From positions 1-64,000 of the forward strand of contig JAUYSM010000027.1 in the NCBI GenBank assembly GCA_030696315.1: a DNA stretch of 64,000 nt, in the 5' to 3' direction. Below the pieces are notes generated by a model, which saw only the letters and a list, made by a program, of their open reading frames with translations, did not search any database and had not been told where the DNA came from. How positions within the stretch are numbered: position 1 is the stretch's first letter; every line of letters starts with the position of its first letter. The stretch comes from Pseudohongiella sp. GTDB taxonomy: Bacteria > Pseudomonadota > Gammaproteobacteria > Pseudomonadales > Pseudohongiellaceae. This document shows positions 18,206 to 27,543 of the stretch, in pieces. The position numbers and the translations under genes were made by a program.

Positions 18206-18940
18206 ATGAATTCCCTGCATTACGTTTCAAGGTCATTGGTCCGCCGACCCCTGGCCGCAGCTGCGGTAGTCTTGGCCGCGCTGAGCTCAAGCTTGAGCAC
18301 CCAGACATTTGCACAAACCGGTTCTGTGCAGGAGCAGTTCGAGCAGGCTAACACGTCGCTTGAAGCCATGATCCTGACCAATACCCAGCTACGTGAACGC
18401 ATTGCACGTCAGGAACAGTTGATCAGCGAGATGGCTGCAAACATAGAGTATGCAGCGGTGTTAGCAGATGATGCGAACTCGCCCTTAAACGGCTTGATCG
18501 ATCAAATGATGAGCAGCATTGAGCAGTTCGTCGAGTCTGATCTGCCGTTTGAACTGCAGGCCCGTCGTGATCAGATAGAACGTATCCGCAACCTGATCAA
18601 TAACCCGGAAGCACCGATTTCCCAGAAATTGAGTCTGCTCATTGGCTTGTACCAGGCTGAAGGCGCTTACGGCCGTTCACTCGATACCTACACTGAAGTG
18701 ATGGATGTGGATGGTGTTGAGCAGGAAGTGACGCTGACCCGTATTGGTCGCATCATGCTGGCTTACCAGACTGCAGATCGTCAGATCACTAAAGTCTGGG
18801 ACAAAGAAGCTGATCAGTGGGTTGCAGTGCCAGCGGGTGAATACCGTACCTCAATTTACCGCGCGATGAGTGTTGCAAGCAGCACGATCGCAGCAGAGTT
18901 GATGAACATCGCTGTTCCGGCGCCCGTTGCCGCGCAATAA
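18206..18940 (+). CDS. DUF3450 family exported coiled-coil protein
   Basis: The 244-residue protein matches the DUF3450 pattern. It has a signal peptide (about 1-38, ending TFAQT), a long coiled-coil stretch with ERIARQEQLISEMAANIEYA, then the conserved FVESDLPFELQARRDQIERIR and the late YQTADRQITKVWDKEADQW. DUF3450 proteins are periplasmic and usually sit beside ExbB/ExbD/TonB2 and TPR genes in energy-transduction clusters. None of these is nearby here; the neighbours are a transporter block and a P-type ATPase. Start is ATG 18206 with GAGGAAG upstream. Identification is by pattern only; function is unknown. Confidence 0.8.
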   Translation: MNSLHYVSRSLVRRPLAAAAVVLAALSSSLSTQTFAQTGSVQEQFEQANTSLEAMILTNTQLRERIARQEQLISEMAANIEYAAVLADDANSPLNGLIDQMMSSIEQFVESDLPFELQARRDQIERIRNLINNPEAPISQKLSLLIGLYQAEGAYGRSLDTYTEVMDVDGVEQEVTLTRIGRIMLAYQTADRQITKVWDKEADQWVAVPAGEYRTSIYRAMSVASSTIAAELMNIAVPAPVAAQ

Positions 18941-18961
18941 GGCTAAGTCGGAGAATGGCTG

Positions 18962-21709
18962 ATGGCAGCCGACTCAGGCTCAAGCAAATTCACCGTAGAA
19001 AGTCCTTATACAAACCACGCTGAGTCTGTGTTAGCAGAACTCAGCGTCGGTATGTCCGGCCTCAGTGCAGCTGACAGTGCTCACCGACTTGAAGTAGCAG
19101 GGCAAAATCGTTTGCCGGAAGCGTCGCGCGCAGGCCCTGTCCGTCGATTTCTGCAACAATTTAATAATCTCCTGATTCTCATCCTGATTGCCGCTGCTGG
19201 CATTACAGCCTTATTGGGCCATTTTCTGGATACCAGCGTTATTCTTGCTGTGGTGCTGGTCAATACCGTTCTCGGCTTTGTTCAGGAAGGCAAGGCTGAA
19301 AAAGCTATCGCAGCGATTCGTGACATGTTGGCGCCGCGTGCAACCGTGATTCGCGATGGAGTTCGGCAAACCATCGATGCACAAATACTGGTGCCTGGTG
19401 ATCTGGTGCTGCTGGAAGCGGGCGATAAAGTACCGGCTGATTTGCGACTTGTGCAGGTGAATACACTGACGCTTCAAGAAGCGGTACTCACCGGTGAGTC
19501 TCTGCCTGTTGAAAAATCGACTGAACCGGTTGCGCAGGCCGCGGCCTTGGGTGATCGCAGTTGTATGGCGTTCAGCGGCACCCTGGTCAATACTGGTCAA
19601 GGCACTGGCGTTGTGGTGGCGACGGGGGCAAACACTGAACTGGGCCGCATCAGTCATCTGCTCGGTGATGTTGAACAGCTGTCAACGCCGTTGCTCAAGC
19701 AGATTGCGCAACTGTCGCGTTGGTTGACCGGTTTCATTTTACTGGCCGCAGCGTTGATTCTGGCATGGGGATACTACGTTCAGGGCATGCCGTTCGACGA
19801 GCTGTTTGTGATTGTGGTCGGTTTGTCCGTGGCATCGATTCCTGAAGGTTTACCGGCGGTTCTGACGGTCACCATGGCCATCAGTGTGCAGGCCATGGCC
19901 AAACGTAATGCCATCGTCAGAAAGTTGCCCGCCATTGAGACGCTGGGTTCCATTTCTGTCATCTGCAGCGACAAAACCGGGACATTGACACGCAACGAAA
20001 TGATGGTCGCCAGCCTTGCTTTGGCTGATATCACCTTGCAGGTCAGCGGCAGCGGTTACGCACCGGATGGCGAAATTCTTGATACGAATGGGCAATCAGT
20101 ACTTTCAGGCACTTCTGAGACAGGAAAGCTGCTCGATCAGTTGGCCTTGGCAGCGGTGCTGTGTAATGACTCCATGCTCCAGCAAAAAGACGTCGGGCAT
20201 TGGCAGATCATGGGGGATCCCATGGAAGCTGCGTTGCTGGCGCTTGCGGCCAAAGCCGGGCTTGAGCAGGCTGCCATCAAAACCTCATGGCCTCGTATTG
20301 ATAGTCTGCCGTTTGATGCACGTCACCGGTTTATGGCGACACTGCACGACTGTCCGGCCGAATCTGCGTTTGGTAGCAGCCGACTGATTGTTGTTAAAGG
20401 TGCTCCGGAACAGCTCTTGGCTATGTGTAGCCATCAACTTGATCGCGCTGGCCAAACTGTCGCATTGGACAGTGATTTCTGGCATCAACAGGCGGAAGCA
20501 ATCGCGGCCAACGGGCAACGGGTATTGGCCTTTGCGGTAAAACCGGTCGAAAACACGCAGCAAAAGGTCGATCACATTGACGTTGAGTCAGGTCTGACCT
20601 TACTGGGGCTGACTGGATTGATGGACCCGCCGCGTCCGGAAGCCATTGCTGCCGTCGCCTTGTGTTATGAGGCCGGCATACAGGTCAAGATGATCACCGG
20701 TGATCATGCCGGAACAGCCTCCGCCATAGGCCGTCAGATCGGACTCAAACATGCAGACAAGGTGTTGACCGGTGCTGAACTCGAACTCATGGATGACCAG
20801 GCCCTGGCTGCGGCAGTGCGTGACGTTGATGTGTTTGCACGTACCAGCCCGGAGCACAAATTACGATTGGTGAAGGCCCTGCAAGCTCAAGGCATGATTG
20901 TGGCCATGACGGGTGATGGTGTAAACGATGCGCCAGCGCTCAAGCGGGCTGATGTGGGCATTGCCATGGGTCAAAAGGGCAGTGAGGCAGCACGCGAAGC
21001 CTCACAACTGGTGCTTGCGGATGACAATTTTGCTTCGATAGTGGTAGCCATCAGCGCCGGCCGAAGCGTTTATGACAATCTGCGCAAAGTGATTTCTTTT
21101 TTGTTGCCAATTAACGGTGGCGAATCCTTGAGCCTGGTGATTGCTATTCTGTTTGGGCTGACCTTGCCGATTACGGCCGCACAAATTCTCTGGGTCAATA
21201 TGGTGAGTTCAGTCGCGCTGGCACTGGCCTTGGCGTTCGAGCCGCCAGAGCCTGGTGTCATGAGTCGCCCGCCGCGAAAGCCAGGTGAATCCATGTTGTC
21301 GGTGCAAGTGGTGTGGAGAATTTTACTGGTCTCGGTAGTTTTTACTGCTGGAGTGTTCGGGCAATTCCTGTTGGCACAGGCCCAAGGCGCTTCGCTGGAA
21401 ACGGCCAGAACAATGGCGGTGAACACCTTGGTGATGATGGAGATGTTTTATCTGTTCAGCGTGCGTTACAGCTACGGGAGTTCGATCAGTTTCCAAGGCA
21501 TGCTGGGCACACCGGCGGTCCTGTATTCAATTGCTGCGGTTGCGGTGTTTCAGGTGTTTTTCACCTACACACCGTTTATGCGGAATGCGTTTGGCTCTGA
21601 ACCACTCAGCCTGCTGCAAGGCATACAGGTATTTGGTTTTGGCGTCGCTGTGCTGTTGATTGTCGAGCTGGAAAAGTGGCTGCGCCGCCGCTTTTCTGCG
21701 GCAGCCTGA
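18962..21709 (+). CDS. P-type cation-transporting ATPase (type II-like)
   Basis: Inner-membrane ion pump of 915 residues with an amino cation-ATPase domain, about ten membrane helices and all catalytic motifs: actuator TGES at about 177, phosphorylation motif DKTGTLT with Asp337, and GDGVNDAPALKRADVGIAMG at about 651. M4 has VASIPEGLPAVLTV, as in calcium-type pumps. M6, however, reads LWVNMVSSVALALALAFEP, where Ca2+ pumps have N-L-V-T-D; the acidic ion ligand is missing. The transported ion is therefore not assignable, and labels such as PacL or Ca2+-ATPase would overstate the evidence. The ATG at 18962 follows the DUF3450 gene by 21 nt and the two could be co-transcribed. Confidence 0.9.
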   Translation: MAADSGSSKFTVESPYTNHAESVLAELSVGMSGLSAADSAHRLEVAGQNRLPEASRAGPVRRFLQQFNNLLILILIAAAGITALLGHFLDTSVILAVVLVNTVLGFVQEGKAEKAIAAIRDMLAPRATVIRDGVRQTIDAQILVPGDLVLLEAGDKVPADLRLVQVNTLTLQEAVLTGESLPVEKSTEPVAQAAALGDRSCMAFSGTLVNTGQGTGVVVATGANTELGRISHLLGDVEQLSTPLLKQIAQLSRWLTGFILLAAALILAWGYYVQGMPFDELFVIVVGLSVASIPEGLPAVLTVTMAISVQAMAKRNAIVRKLPAIETLGSISVICSDKTGTLTRNEMMVASLALADITLQVSGSGYAPDGEILDTNGQSVLSGTSETGKLLDQLALAAVLCNDSMLQQKDVGHWQIMGDPMEAALLALAAKAGLEQAAIKTSWPRIDSLPFDARHRFMATLHDCPAESAFGSSRLIVVKGAPEQLLAMCSHQLDRAGQTVALDSDFWHQQAEAIAANGQRVLAFAVKPVENTQQKVDHIDVESGLTLLGLTGLMDPPRPEAIAAVALCYEAGIQVKMITGDHAGTASAIGRQIGLKHADKVLTGAELELMDDQALAAAVRDVDVFARTSPEHKLRLVKALQAQGMIVAMTGDGVNDAPALKRADVGIAMGQKGSEAAREASQLVLADDNFASIVVAISAGRSVYDNLRKVISFLLPINGGESLSLVIAILFGLTLPITAAQILWVNMVSSVALALALAFEPPEPGVMSRPPRKPGESMLSVQVVWRILLVSVVFTAGVFGQFLLAQAQGASLETARTMAVNTLVMMEMFYLFSVRYSYGSSISFQGMLGTPAVLYSIAAVAVFQVFFTYTPFMRNAFGSEPLSLLQGIQVFGFGVAVLLIVELEKWLRRRFSAAA

Positions 21710-21715
21710 CGTATA

Positions 21716-21730
21716 AAAGGCTTAGCCTTT
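21716..21730. terminator. Possible weak bidirectional hairpin between convergent genes
   Basis: AAAGGC (21716-21721) and GCCTTT (21725-21730) flank a 3-nt loop that is the rimK stop codon. It lies between the convergent P-type ATPase and rimK genes, 13 bp apart. The stem is short and T-runs are minimal, so terminator activity is uncertain. Confidence 0.3.
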
Positions 21731-22636
21731 GCCGCGCATTTTGTTGGGGCCGCGCAGACAATCTTTTTCGATGTACTCAATGATGGCGCCTGCGATGTCC
21801 ATGCCGGTGGCCTTTTCGATGCCTTCCAGTCCCGGTGAGGAATTCACTTCCAGTACCAGTGGTCCGTGATTGGAGCGAATGATGTCAACACCGGCCACAT
21901 CCAGACCCATCACCTGAGCCGCTTTGGTAGCGAGCTTGCGCTCATCAGGGCGCAGTTTGACAACCTTGGCAGAGCCGCCGCGGTGCAGATTGGAGCGATA
22001 CTCACCCGGCATGGCCGTGCGCTGCATGGCTGCCACCACTTTGTCACCCACAACAAAACAACGGATATCGGTGCCAGAGGCTTCCTTGATAAATTCCTGT
22101 ACCAGAAAGTCGGCTTCCAGCCCACGGAACGCGGTGATCAAGCTTTCAGCCGCCTTGCGGGTTTCTGCCAGCACAACGCCATTACCTTGTGTGCTACGCA
22201 GCACTTTGACCAGCAGCGGTGCACCGCCGACAGAATTGATCAGATCGGTGGTGGCGTCTGCCGAATGCGCATAACTGGTGATAGGCTGACCAATACCTCG
22301 ACGTGCCAGCAACTGATGCGCACGCAGTTTGTCGCGCGAGCGAGTAATCGCAATCGATTCGTTAACAGAGTAAGTGCCTCCTACCTCAAATTGCCTCAGC
22401 ACAGCGCTGCCATACATGGTGACACTGGCGCCGATGCGCGGGATCACCGCATCAAACTCCAAGGCCTCAGGATCGCCGATGCCCTTATAAAAAACGGTGG
22501 GATTGTTGGCTGTGATGTTCATGTAACACTTCAGAACATCAATCACCCGTGCCTCATGCCCTCGCTCCTTGGCAGCCTCAACCAGTCGACGCGTTGAGTA
22601 CAGTTTACCGTTGCGGGATAACACACCGATTTTCAT
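21722..22636 (-). CDS. rimK: Alpha-L-glutamate ligase RimK (ribosomal protein S6 modification)
   Basis: RimK is an ATP-grasp enzyme that adds glutamates to the carboxyl end of ribosomal protein S6 and can make poly-glutamate. The 304-residue product opens [27 protein letters not shown], the canonical RimK start. It has [24 protein letters not shown], the ATP-grasp segments [19 protein letters not shown] and [21 protein letters not shown], and the metal-binding [15 protein letters not shown]. Start is ATG 22636, preceded by AGGA with 9-nt spacing; a TTG six bases upstream is less likely. Convergent with the P-type ATPase gene; a 396-bp gap lies upstream. Confidence 0.95.
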   Translation of the reverse strand: MKIGVLSRNGKLYSTRRLVEAAKERGHEARVIDVLKCYMNITANNPTVFYKGIGDPEALEFDAVIPRIGASVTMYGSAVLRQFEVGGTYSVNESIAITRSRDKLRAHQLLARRGIGQPITSYAHSADATTDLINSVGGAPLLVKVLRSTQGNGVVLAETRKAAESLITAFRGLEADFLVQEFIKEASGTDIRCFVVGDKVVAAMQRTAMPGEYRSNLHRGGSAKVVKLRPDERKLATKAAQVMGLDVAGVDIIRSNHGPLVLEVNSSPGLEGIEKATGMDIAGAIIEYIEKDCLRGPNKMRGKG

Positions 22637-23032
22637 GTTCAAATATCCTGGGAAAACACCTGGTCAGAACAGGCTGGGGAGGGTTCCGGTTAGTGTCCGG
22701 GGTCAAAAAAGGCGCACACATTACCACAAAACACATGACAAGCAAGTGGCACCGGTTGGCCCCCGGATTCTGTATTCTTTTTTATTTTTACCCGCTGCTT
22801 TGACCGCTTTACTGCCATTAAATTCACTGGCCGCGAGAATCTTGTTTTACGCTCACAGCTCATCATGACACCAGTTTCAATCCATAGCCAAAGCTTATCG
22901 GCAGATGGACGGAGAATGTGAATTTGCTTGAGTTCAGCCACAGGCTTGTGGTGCGTTATCGCGCATGCGAACATCTTGGTTCTTTAACCCAGATGACTTA
23001 ATGCGCGGGTACAATTTTATGGCAGCAGCACA
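22637..23032. other. Intergenic gap, no gene recognised
   Basis: This 396-bp gap separates the divergent rimK and GT-C-like genes. It contains only poor open frames with no shine-dalgarno or family resemblance. A small hairpin CCACA-GGCT-TGTGG occurs near 22940. Promoters for both flanking genes must lie here, but I cannot point to convincing -35/-10 pairs. No tRNA or known structured RNA was seen. Confidence 0.5.
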
Positions 23033-24712
23033 ATGAGCAAGCCCCTGCAACTGCTCGCAATCGCGGCATCCCTGCTGTTGTTGGCAGTCCTGTTAAATGC
23101 GGGCGTGTTGTCAGCCGGCTGGCGTTGGGATGACCCCTCTATCCTGTTGCATGCGCATCAATTTTCCATCGTGCAGGATGTGCTGGACCCTGCCGTGTGG
23201 CAGCAGTTCTCGCCTGCCAATCTCACGCCTTTGCTGATTCTGTCGATGGAGATCGATCTGATTCTGGCCGGTATGTCGCCCTGGTTTTTTTATCTGCATC
23301 AATTGAGTTTGCTGGCTGCAGCTGCGTTTTTGCTGTTTGTGTTGTTGCGTTTATGGTGCGAGTTCAGGTTTGCGGTCGCCGGTGGCGTGCTGTTTTTATG
23401 TGGATTGCCCACCATGATGGTCGCCGAACAGCTGATGACACGCCACTATGCCGAGGGCCTGGTACTGGCCTTGCTGGCGCTTTACGGTTTTGTACGCTAC
23501 CTGCGCACCGGTGCCTTGAGCATACTGACACTGGCTGTGCTGGCCTACGTGCTGGCGGTGATGGCCAAGGAAGTGTATGTGCCGCTGCCGGCCATGCTGC
23601 TGTGTCTGCCTGAAGCCTCATGGCAAAAGCGCGTGCGTGCCAGCGCGCCGTTTTTTGGGGTGCTGTTGTTTTATGCCGTATGGCGCAACTGGATGTTGCC
23701 CTCGGTCACCGGCGGTTACGTAGACAGCGCCAGCTACTTCAGCGCTGCATTTTTGCAACAGGTAGTTGCCTCTTACCTCAGCTTTCCGCGTCTGCTCAGT
23801 GGCGGCACATGGCCGTTGTTTGTGCTGCTGTATCTGCTGTTGATTGGCTATTACTTGCGGCAAAAATACCGGCATTCTCAGCAAACCTCGCACAGCCACG
23901 TGCCGAGTGTCTGGCCGTTGTTTAGCCTGTTGACAGCGGCCTTGGTGCTGTTGCCGCTGGCGCCCTTGGTGCAATCGCCAGGTATCGTGCAGGCCGATCG
24001 TTACCTGTTTGCCTTGTGGGCAGCGTTGAGTTTTTCGATGGCTTTTTTTGCGGGACGTTTTGCGGATGGCCGATCAAGGCCATGGTTATTAGCCGGGCTG
24101 GGTATGCTGGCCGTGCTCAGTCTTGTGCATGCACTGCCGGCACGCCAGGCCATGGCCGATGTCGGCAAAGCGTTTGATGTGCAAGGTGAATTTGTGTGGC
24201 AGCAGAATGATTCGGTTGCCTACCAACCTTCCGCGGAGGTGTTGCCCGCCTTATGGTTTGTGACCGGGCTTGTTGAGCTTAAAAAAGGTATCAGCTCAGG
24301 GACCTCGCCCGTTGTGGTGGTCGACGATATTTATCTCGCTCAGGCCAATGGCAAAGCTCTGTTTGCCTATGATCCGCAATGCCAATGTATGCGGGATCAG
24401 TCCGCCGATGCAGAGACGCGTCGTCAGCAACTGGAGGCGAGCCTGCGCCCACTAGCGCCAATGTCTGTGCAGTTTGACTATCAACAAAGCACTGTTACAT
24501 GGCAGTTCGGCCCTTATACCGACGGCGTTTATCAGCTGGTCTCGGATCGGATCGGGGTGATACCCGCGCCACCACAAGGGCAGATGCGTGCGATTCTGGC
24601 CGAAGGCGCCAGTTTCTTTGTGCGATACCAGTCCCCAGAGGGATGGCAAAGTTATTCAGACGCGTTTCTGATCAAACACAATGGGATTGCCATCAATTGG
24701 GTCAGGGAGTAA
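23033..24712 (+). CDS. Polytopic membrane protein, GT-C glycosyltransferase-like
   Basis: This 559-residue protein has a hydrophobic amino end, then GWRWDDPSILLHA with an Asp-Asp pair at 33-34 in the first periplasmic loop. The layout of about ten helices continues to about residue 370, and a carboxyl periplasmic domain of about 180 residues follows. An acidic pair just after helix 1 is a hallmark of GT-C enzymes, which transfer sugars from polyprenyl-phosphate carriers on the outer face of the membrane. The next two genes encode a polyprenyl-phosphate glycosyltransferase and an SMR-like carrier, the expected partners. The acceptor (lipid A, O-antigen, protein or other) is unknown. The assignment rests on topology and context rather than a strong motif. 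Confidence 0.65.
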   Translation: MSKPLQLLAIAASLLLLAVLLNAGVLSAGWRWDDPSILLHAHQFSIVQDVLDPAVWQQFSPANLTPLLILSMEIDLILAGMSPWFFYLHQLSLLAAAAFLLFVLLRLWCEFRFAVAGGVLFLCGLPTMMVAEQLMTRHYAEGLVLALLALYGFVRYLRTGALSILTLAVLAYVLAVMAKEVYVPLPAMLLCLPEASWQKRVRASAPFFGVLLFYAVWRNWMLPSVTGGYVDSASYFSAAFLQQVVASYLSFPRLLSGGTWPLFVLLYLLLIGYYLRQKYRHSQQTSHSHVPSVWPLFSLLTAALVLLPLAPLVQSPGIVQADRYLFALWAALSFSMAFFAGRFADGRSRPWLLAGLGMLAVLSLVHALPARQAMADVGKAFDVQGEFVWQQNDSVAYQPSAEVLPALWFVTGLVELKKGISSGTSPVVVVDDIYLAQANGKALFAYDPQCQCMRDQSADAETRRQQLEASLRPLAPMSVQFDYQQSTVTWQFGPYTDGVYQLVSDRIGVIPAPPQGQMRAILAEGASFFVRYQSPEGWQSYSDAFLIKHNGIAINWVRE

Positions 24713-24716
24713 GGCA

Positions 24717-25652
24717 GTGGACGCGATCGCGATCATTATTCCGGCATATAACGAAGCTCAATCCATTGCTGCCAATCTGGCCGTGATTCGTGCGGCCGTA
24801 GACACCATCGCCGATACCGAGTTTATGCTGGTGGTGATTGATGACGGATCACACGATGACACCGGCGCCATCGTGCGGCAATTGCATTCGCAAGACTCAA
24901 GGGTGCAATTGTTAAGTATGAACCGCCACTATGGCAAAGAGTCGGCAATTGCGGCAGGTTTGCAGGCAACCCGGCACCTTGATGCGGTAATCGTGATGGA
25001 CAGCGATCTGCAGCACCCACCAGCGATGATTGTCGATATGGTGGCGCACTGGCGCAGCGGCGCTCGCGTGGTGGAAGCGGTCAAGGAATCGCGTGGCAAT
25101 GAAAGTTTTATGCGTAGCACCCTGGCGCGCGTTTTCTACCGGCTGTTTAACTACTTTACGCGCCTTGGCATCGACGGGCATACAGATTTCAAGTTGCTCG
25201 ACAAAGAGGTGGTTAACGCCTGCTGCAATCTGCCAGAGCACGGTCGATTCTTTCGAGGCCTTGTGGCCTGGCTGGGTTTTGAAACTGTGCAGATACTCTT
25301 TGATGTGCCACGATCAACGCGGCAACGTTCCGCCTGGGGCAGTGGTGCCCTGTTTCGTTATGCCATCGACTCCATTACCTCATTTACGGCCTTTCCCTTA
25401 CAGATTGTGAGTGCGCTGGGCGCTTTGACCTTTCTGCTCAGCATCGTGATTGGTGGCATGGCCTTGGCTGACAAGCTGGCCGGGCGCGCCGTGGATGGTT
25501 TTACAACCGTCATTTTGTTGATTCTGATTATTGGCAGTGTACTGATGTTCAGTGTCGGGCTGATTGGAATTTATGTTGGCCGCATCTACGATGAAGTAAA
25601 ACGGCGCCCGAATTTTTTGATCAACCGACACAAGAGTACCTTGCATGATTAA
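24717..25652 (+). CDS. Polyprenyl-phosphate glycosyltransferase (GT2, DPM1/GtrB/ArnC-like)
   Basis: GT2 enzyme of 311 residues that makes a lipid-linked sugar from a nucleotide sugar at the inner face of the membrane. It opens AIAIIIPAYNEAQSI, then VVIDDGSHDDT, the DxD-type VMDSDLQHPPAMI, and DFKLLDKEVV plus the R-rich RSTRQRSAWG segment. Two membrane helices close the protein (about 215-290), as in GtrB and ArnC. The start chosen is GTG 24717, with AGGGAG at 24704-24709 and 7-nt spacing, 4 nt after the previous stop; an ATG at 24681 would overlap that gene by 32 nt. It overlaps the next gene by 8 nt. Confidence 0.9.
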   Translation: MDAIAIIIPAYNEAQSIAANLAVIRAAVDTIADTEFMLVVIDDGSHDDTGAIVRQLHSQDSRVQLLSMNRHYGKESAIAAGLQATRHLDAVIVMDSDLQHPPAMIVDMVAHWRSGARVVEAVKESRGNESFMRSTLARVFYRLFNYFTRLGIDGHTDFKLLDKEVVNACCNLPEHGRFFRGLVAWLGFETVQILFDVPRSTRQRSAWGSGALFRYAIDSITSFTAFPLQIVSALGALTFLLSIVIGGMALADKLAGRAVDGFTTVILLILIIGSVLMFSVGLIGIYVGRIYDEVKRRPNFLINRHKSTLHD

Positions 25653-26004
25653 GTATGCCGCTGTGCTGATGCACGCACTTGTGCTGGCCACCTTGCTGGC
25701 GTCCTCTCATGGCATCCTGAAATGGGTCTCCAGCCAGCCGCATGATAACTACATAAGCATGTTGCTGGGGCATTGGAAAGCCGTGTTTGCGGCCCTGTCT
25801 GTCTACGGATTTATATTCTTTTATTACATTCTTGTGCTGCGCAGCAGTCCGGTGTCTATACTTTATCCAGTGTATACCGGTCTTTCGGTATTGTTTGTGC
25901 TGCTGATTGGTCGGCTGGTGTTTTCCGAGCCATTGACCAGTGTGCAGGTGTTTGGGGCAGCGTTGGTGCTGGCAGGCATAATTCTGATGGGGAGTGGCAA
26001 ATAG
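25645..26004 (+). CDS. SMR/EamA-like small membrane transporter, probable lipid-linked sugar flippase
   Basis: A 119-residue protein with four predicted membrane helices and the small-multidrug-resistance layout: SSHGILKW in the first part, then FFYYILVLRSSPVSILYPVYTGLSVLFVLLIGRLVFSEPL and a last helix ALVLAGIILMG. Proteins like ArnE/ArnF of this fold flip undecaprenyl-phosphate-aminoarabinose. Overlap of 8 nt with the GT2 gene and the GT-C-like gene upstream suggest it moves the lipid-linked sugar across the inner membrane. Drug efflux as its real role cannot be excluded, but context favours a flippase. Confidence 0.75.
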   Translation: MIKYAAVLMHALVLATLLASSHGILKWVSSQPHDNYISMLLGHWKAVFAALSVYGFIFFYYILVLRSSPVSILYPVYTGLSVLFVLLIGRLVFSEPLTSVQVFGAALVLAGIILMGSGK

Positions 26005-26040
26005 CTGCCCCGCGCGGGAAAGTTGTGGATGGGAGCCGAA

Positions 26041-27543
26041 ATGAAAAGAGTAGTGACAGGGTTGATGGCGGGGATGTTGGCGACGGTTTCGTTGACGCTG
26101 GCTGCGCAGGATCTTGATGCCTTTGCCGAGCGGGTCAGTGAGTTTACGCTGGATAATGGTTTGCACTTTATTGTGATTGAGCGACCGGTCGCGCCGGTTG
26201 CCACGTTTGTGACCTTTGTGAATGTGGGTGGAGTTGATGAGCCGGTCAACAATACCGGCGTTGCGCATATTTTTGAACATATGGCGTTTAAAGGGTCGAG
26301 TCGAATAGGCACAAACGATCACGAGGCGGAACAGCAGGCCTTACAGCGTATGGACGATGCCTATCGCGCATGGCTTGCAGAATCATACTCAACAGCGCCT
26401 GATCAGAGTCGGCTGGATTCACTTTGGCAGACTTTTGAACAATGGCAGACACAGGCTGGCTCCTATATCAAGAGTGAAGAGTTTTCCCAGATTATCGAGC
26501 GTGAAGGGGGGGTAGGCCTGAACGCATTTACCAGTGCGGACGCGACCGGTTACTTTTATTCTTTGCCGCAGAACAAAGCCGAGCTTTGGTTTTTTCTGGA
26601 GGCCGAACGCTTTATGGACCCGGTATTCCGCGAGTTTTATGTCGAAAAAGACGTCATCATGGAAGAGCGGCGTATGCGGACAGATTCCAACCCACAAGGC
26701 CGTCTGCTGGAGGAGTTTCTGAGTGTTGCTTACTCCGCGCATCCCTACCGTAATCCGGTGATTGGCTGGGCCTCGGATATCACGGCCACCACCATTGCGG
26801 ATACCCAGCGGTTTTTTGAGACCTATTACGTGCCTTCCAACATGACAATCGCAATTGCCGGCGACGTCAAAACAGAGGAAATGCGGGCGTTGGCGGAAAA
26901 ATATTTTGCAGCCATGCCTGCGGCGCCACATCCCCCTGCGGTTAAAACCATCGAGCCTGCACAGCGGGGTGAGCGTCGCTTTGTGATTGAAGAGCAAAGC
27001 CAGCCGCTGTTTATCGCCGGTTATAAAACGGTGGCTGCCGGGCATCCTGATGCGGCGGCGCTGGAAATGCTGAGTCAGATTCTGTCGGCCGGACGAACGT
27101 CCCGACTTTATCAACGCATGGTGCAGGATGAGCAGCTGGCACTTGGTGTGCAGGCGCTGACCGGATTCCCGGGGTCGCGGTTTCCCTCATTATTTGTGAC
27201 GTTTGCCGTGCCCAATATGGGTGTGTCACTGGCCTCTGTGGAACAGGTCATTAATGAAGAAATCGAAAAGGCCAAACAGGGTGATATCCACCAGGAAGAA
27301 CTTGATCGCGCGGTGACCAATGCGCGTGCAGGTGTGGTGCGGGGGCTTAACTCCAACATGGGGTTGGCGCTGGGGCTGGCACAGGCGCATGCCCAGCGCG
27401 GAGACTGGCGTGAGGCGTTTTCGTACCTGGAGGATCTTGAGGCAGTCACACTGGCTGATTTGCAGCGTGTTGCCCAACTGTATCTGGTGCCTGGCAATCG
27501 TACCGTTGGCATGATCAACAACAGCAGCGTGCAGCAGGAGTGA
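26041..27543 (+). CDS. M16 family zinc metallopeptidase, catalytic partner
   Basis: Exported M16 (pitrilysin-type) peptidase of 500 residues. A signal peptide (about 1-22, ending TLAAQ) precedes DNGLHFIVIERP and the inverted zinc motif HIFEH at residues 76-80, with a distal Glu expected in LWFFLEAERF. The carboxyl half is the second M16 domain. Compared with 440-residue relatives it has a roughly 50-residue helical insert after the zinc motif (QALQRMDDAYRAWLAES). Start ATG 26041 has GGGAG upstream. The next gene encodes an M16 protein without the zinc motif, starting on this stop codon, so the two probably form a heterodimer that degrades peptides in the periplasm. Confidence 0.93.
   Translation: MKRVVTGLMAGMLATVSLTLAAQDLDAFAERVSEFTLDNGLHFIVIERPVAPVATFVTFVNVGGVDEPVNNTGVAHIFEHMAFKGSSRIGTNDHEAEQQALQRMDDAYRAWLAESYSTAPDQSRLDSLWQTFEQWQTQAGSYIKSEEFSQIIEREGGVGLNAFTSADATGYFYSLPQNKAELWFFLEAERFMDPVFREFYVEKDVIMEERRMRTDSNPQGRLLEEFLSVAYSAHPYRNPVIGWASDITATTIADTQRFFETYYVPSNMTIAIAGDVKTEEMRALAEKYFAAMPAAPHPPAVKTIEPAQRGERRFVIEEQSQPLFIAGYKTVAAGHPDAAALEMLSQILSAGRTSRLYQRMVQDEQLALGVQALTGFPGSRFPSLFVTFAVPNMGVSLASVEQVINEEIEKAKQGDIHQEELDRAVTNARAGVVRGLNSNMGLALGLAQAHAQRGDWREAFSYLEDLEAVTLADLQRVAQLYLVPGNRTVGMINNSSVQQE

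Noticed and set aside
21866..22597. 243-residue open frame antisense to rimK
   Set aside because: Shadow of the RimK frame; RimK motifs are complete on the other strand.
22690..22974. 94-residue reverse-strand open frame in the rimK upstream gap
   Set aside because: No ribosome site, no family resemblance and strange composition; treated as intergenic.
25621..26322. 233-residue reverse-strand open frame over the SMR-like and M16 genes
   Set aside because: It crosses two well-supported genes and has a basic, His/Gln-rich composition typical of antisense frames.
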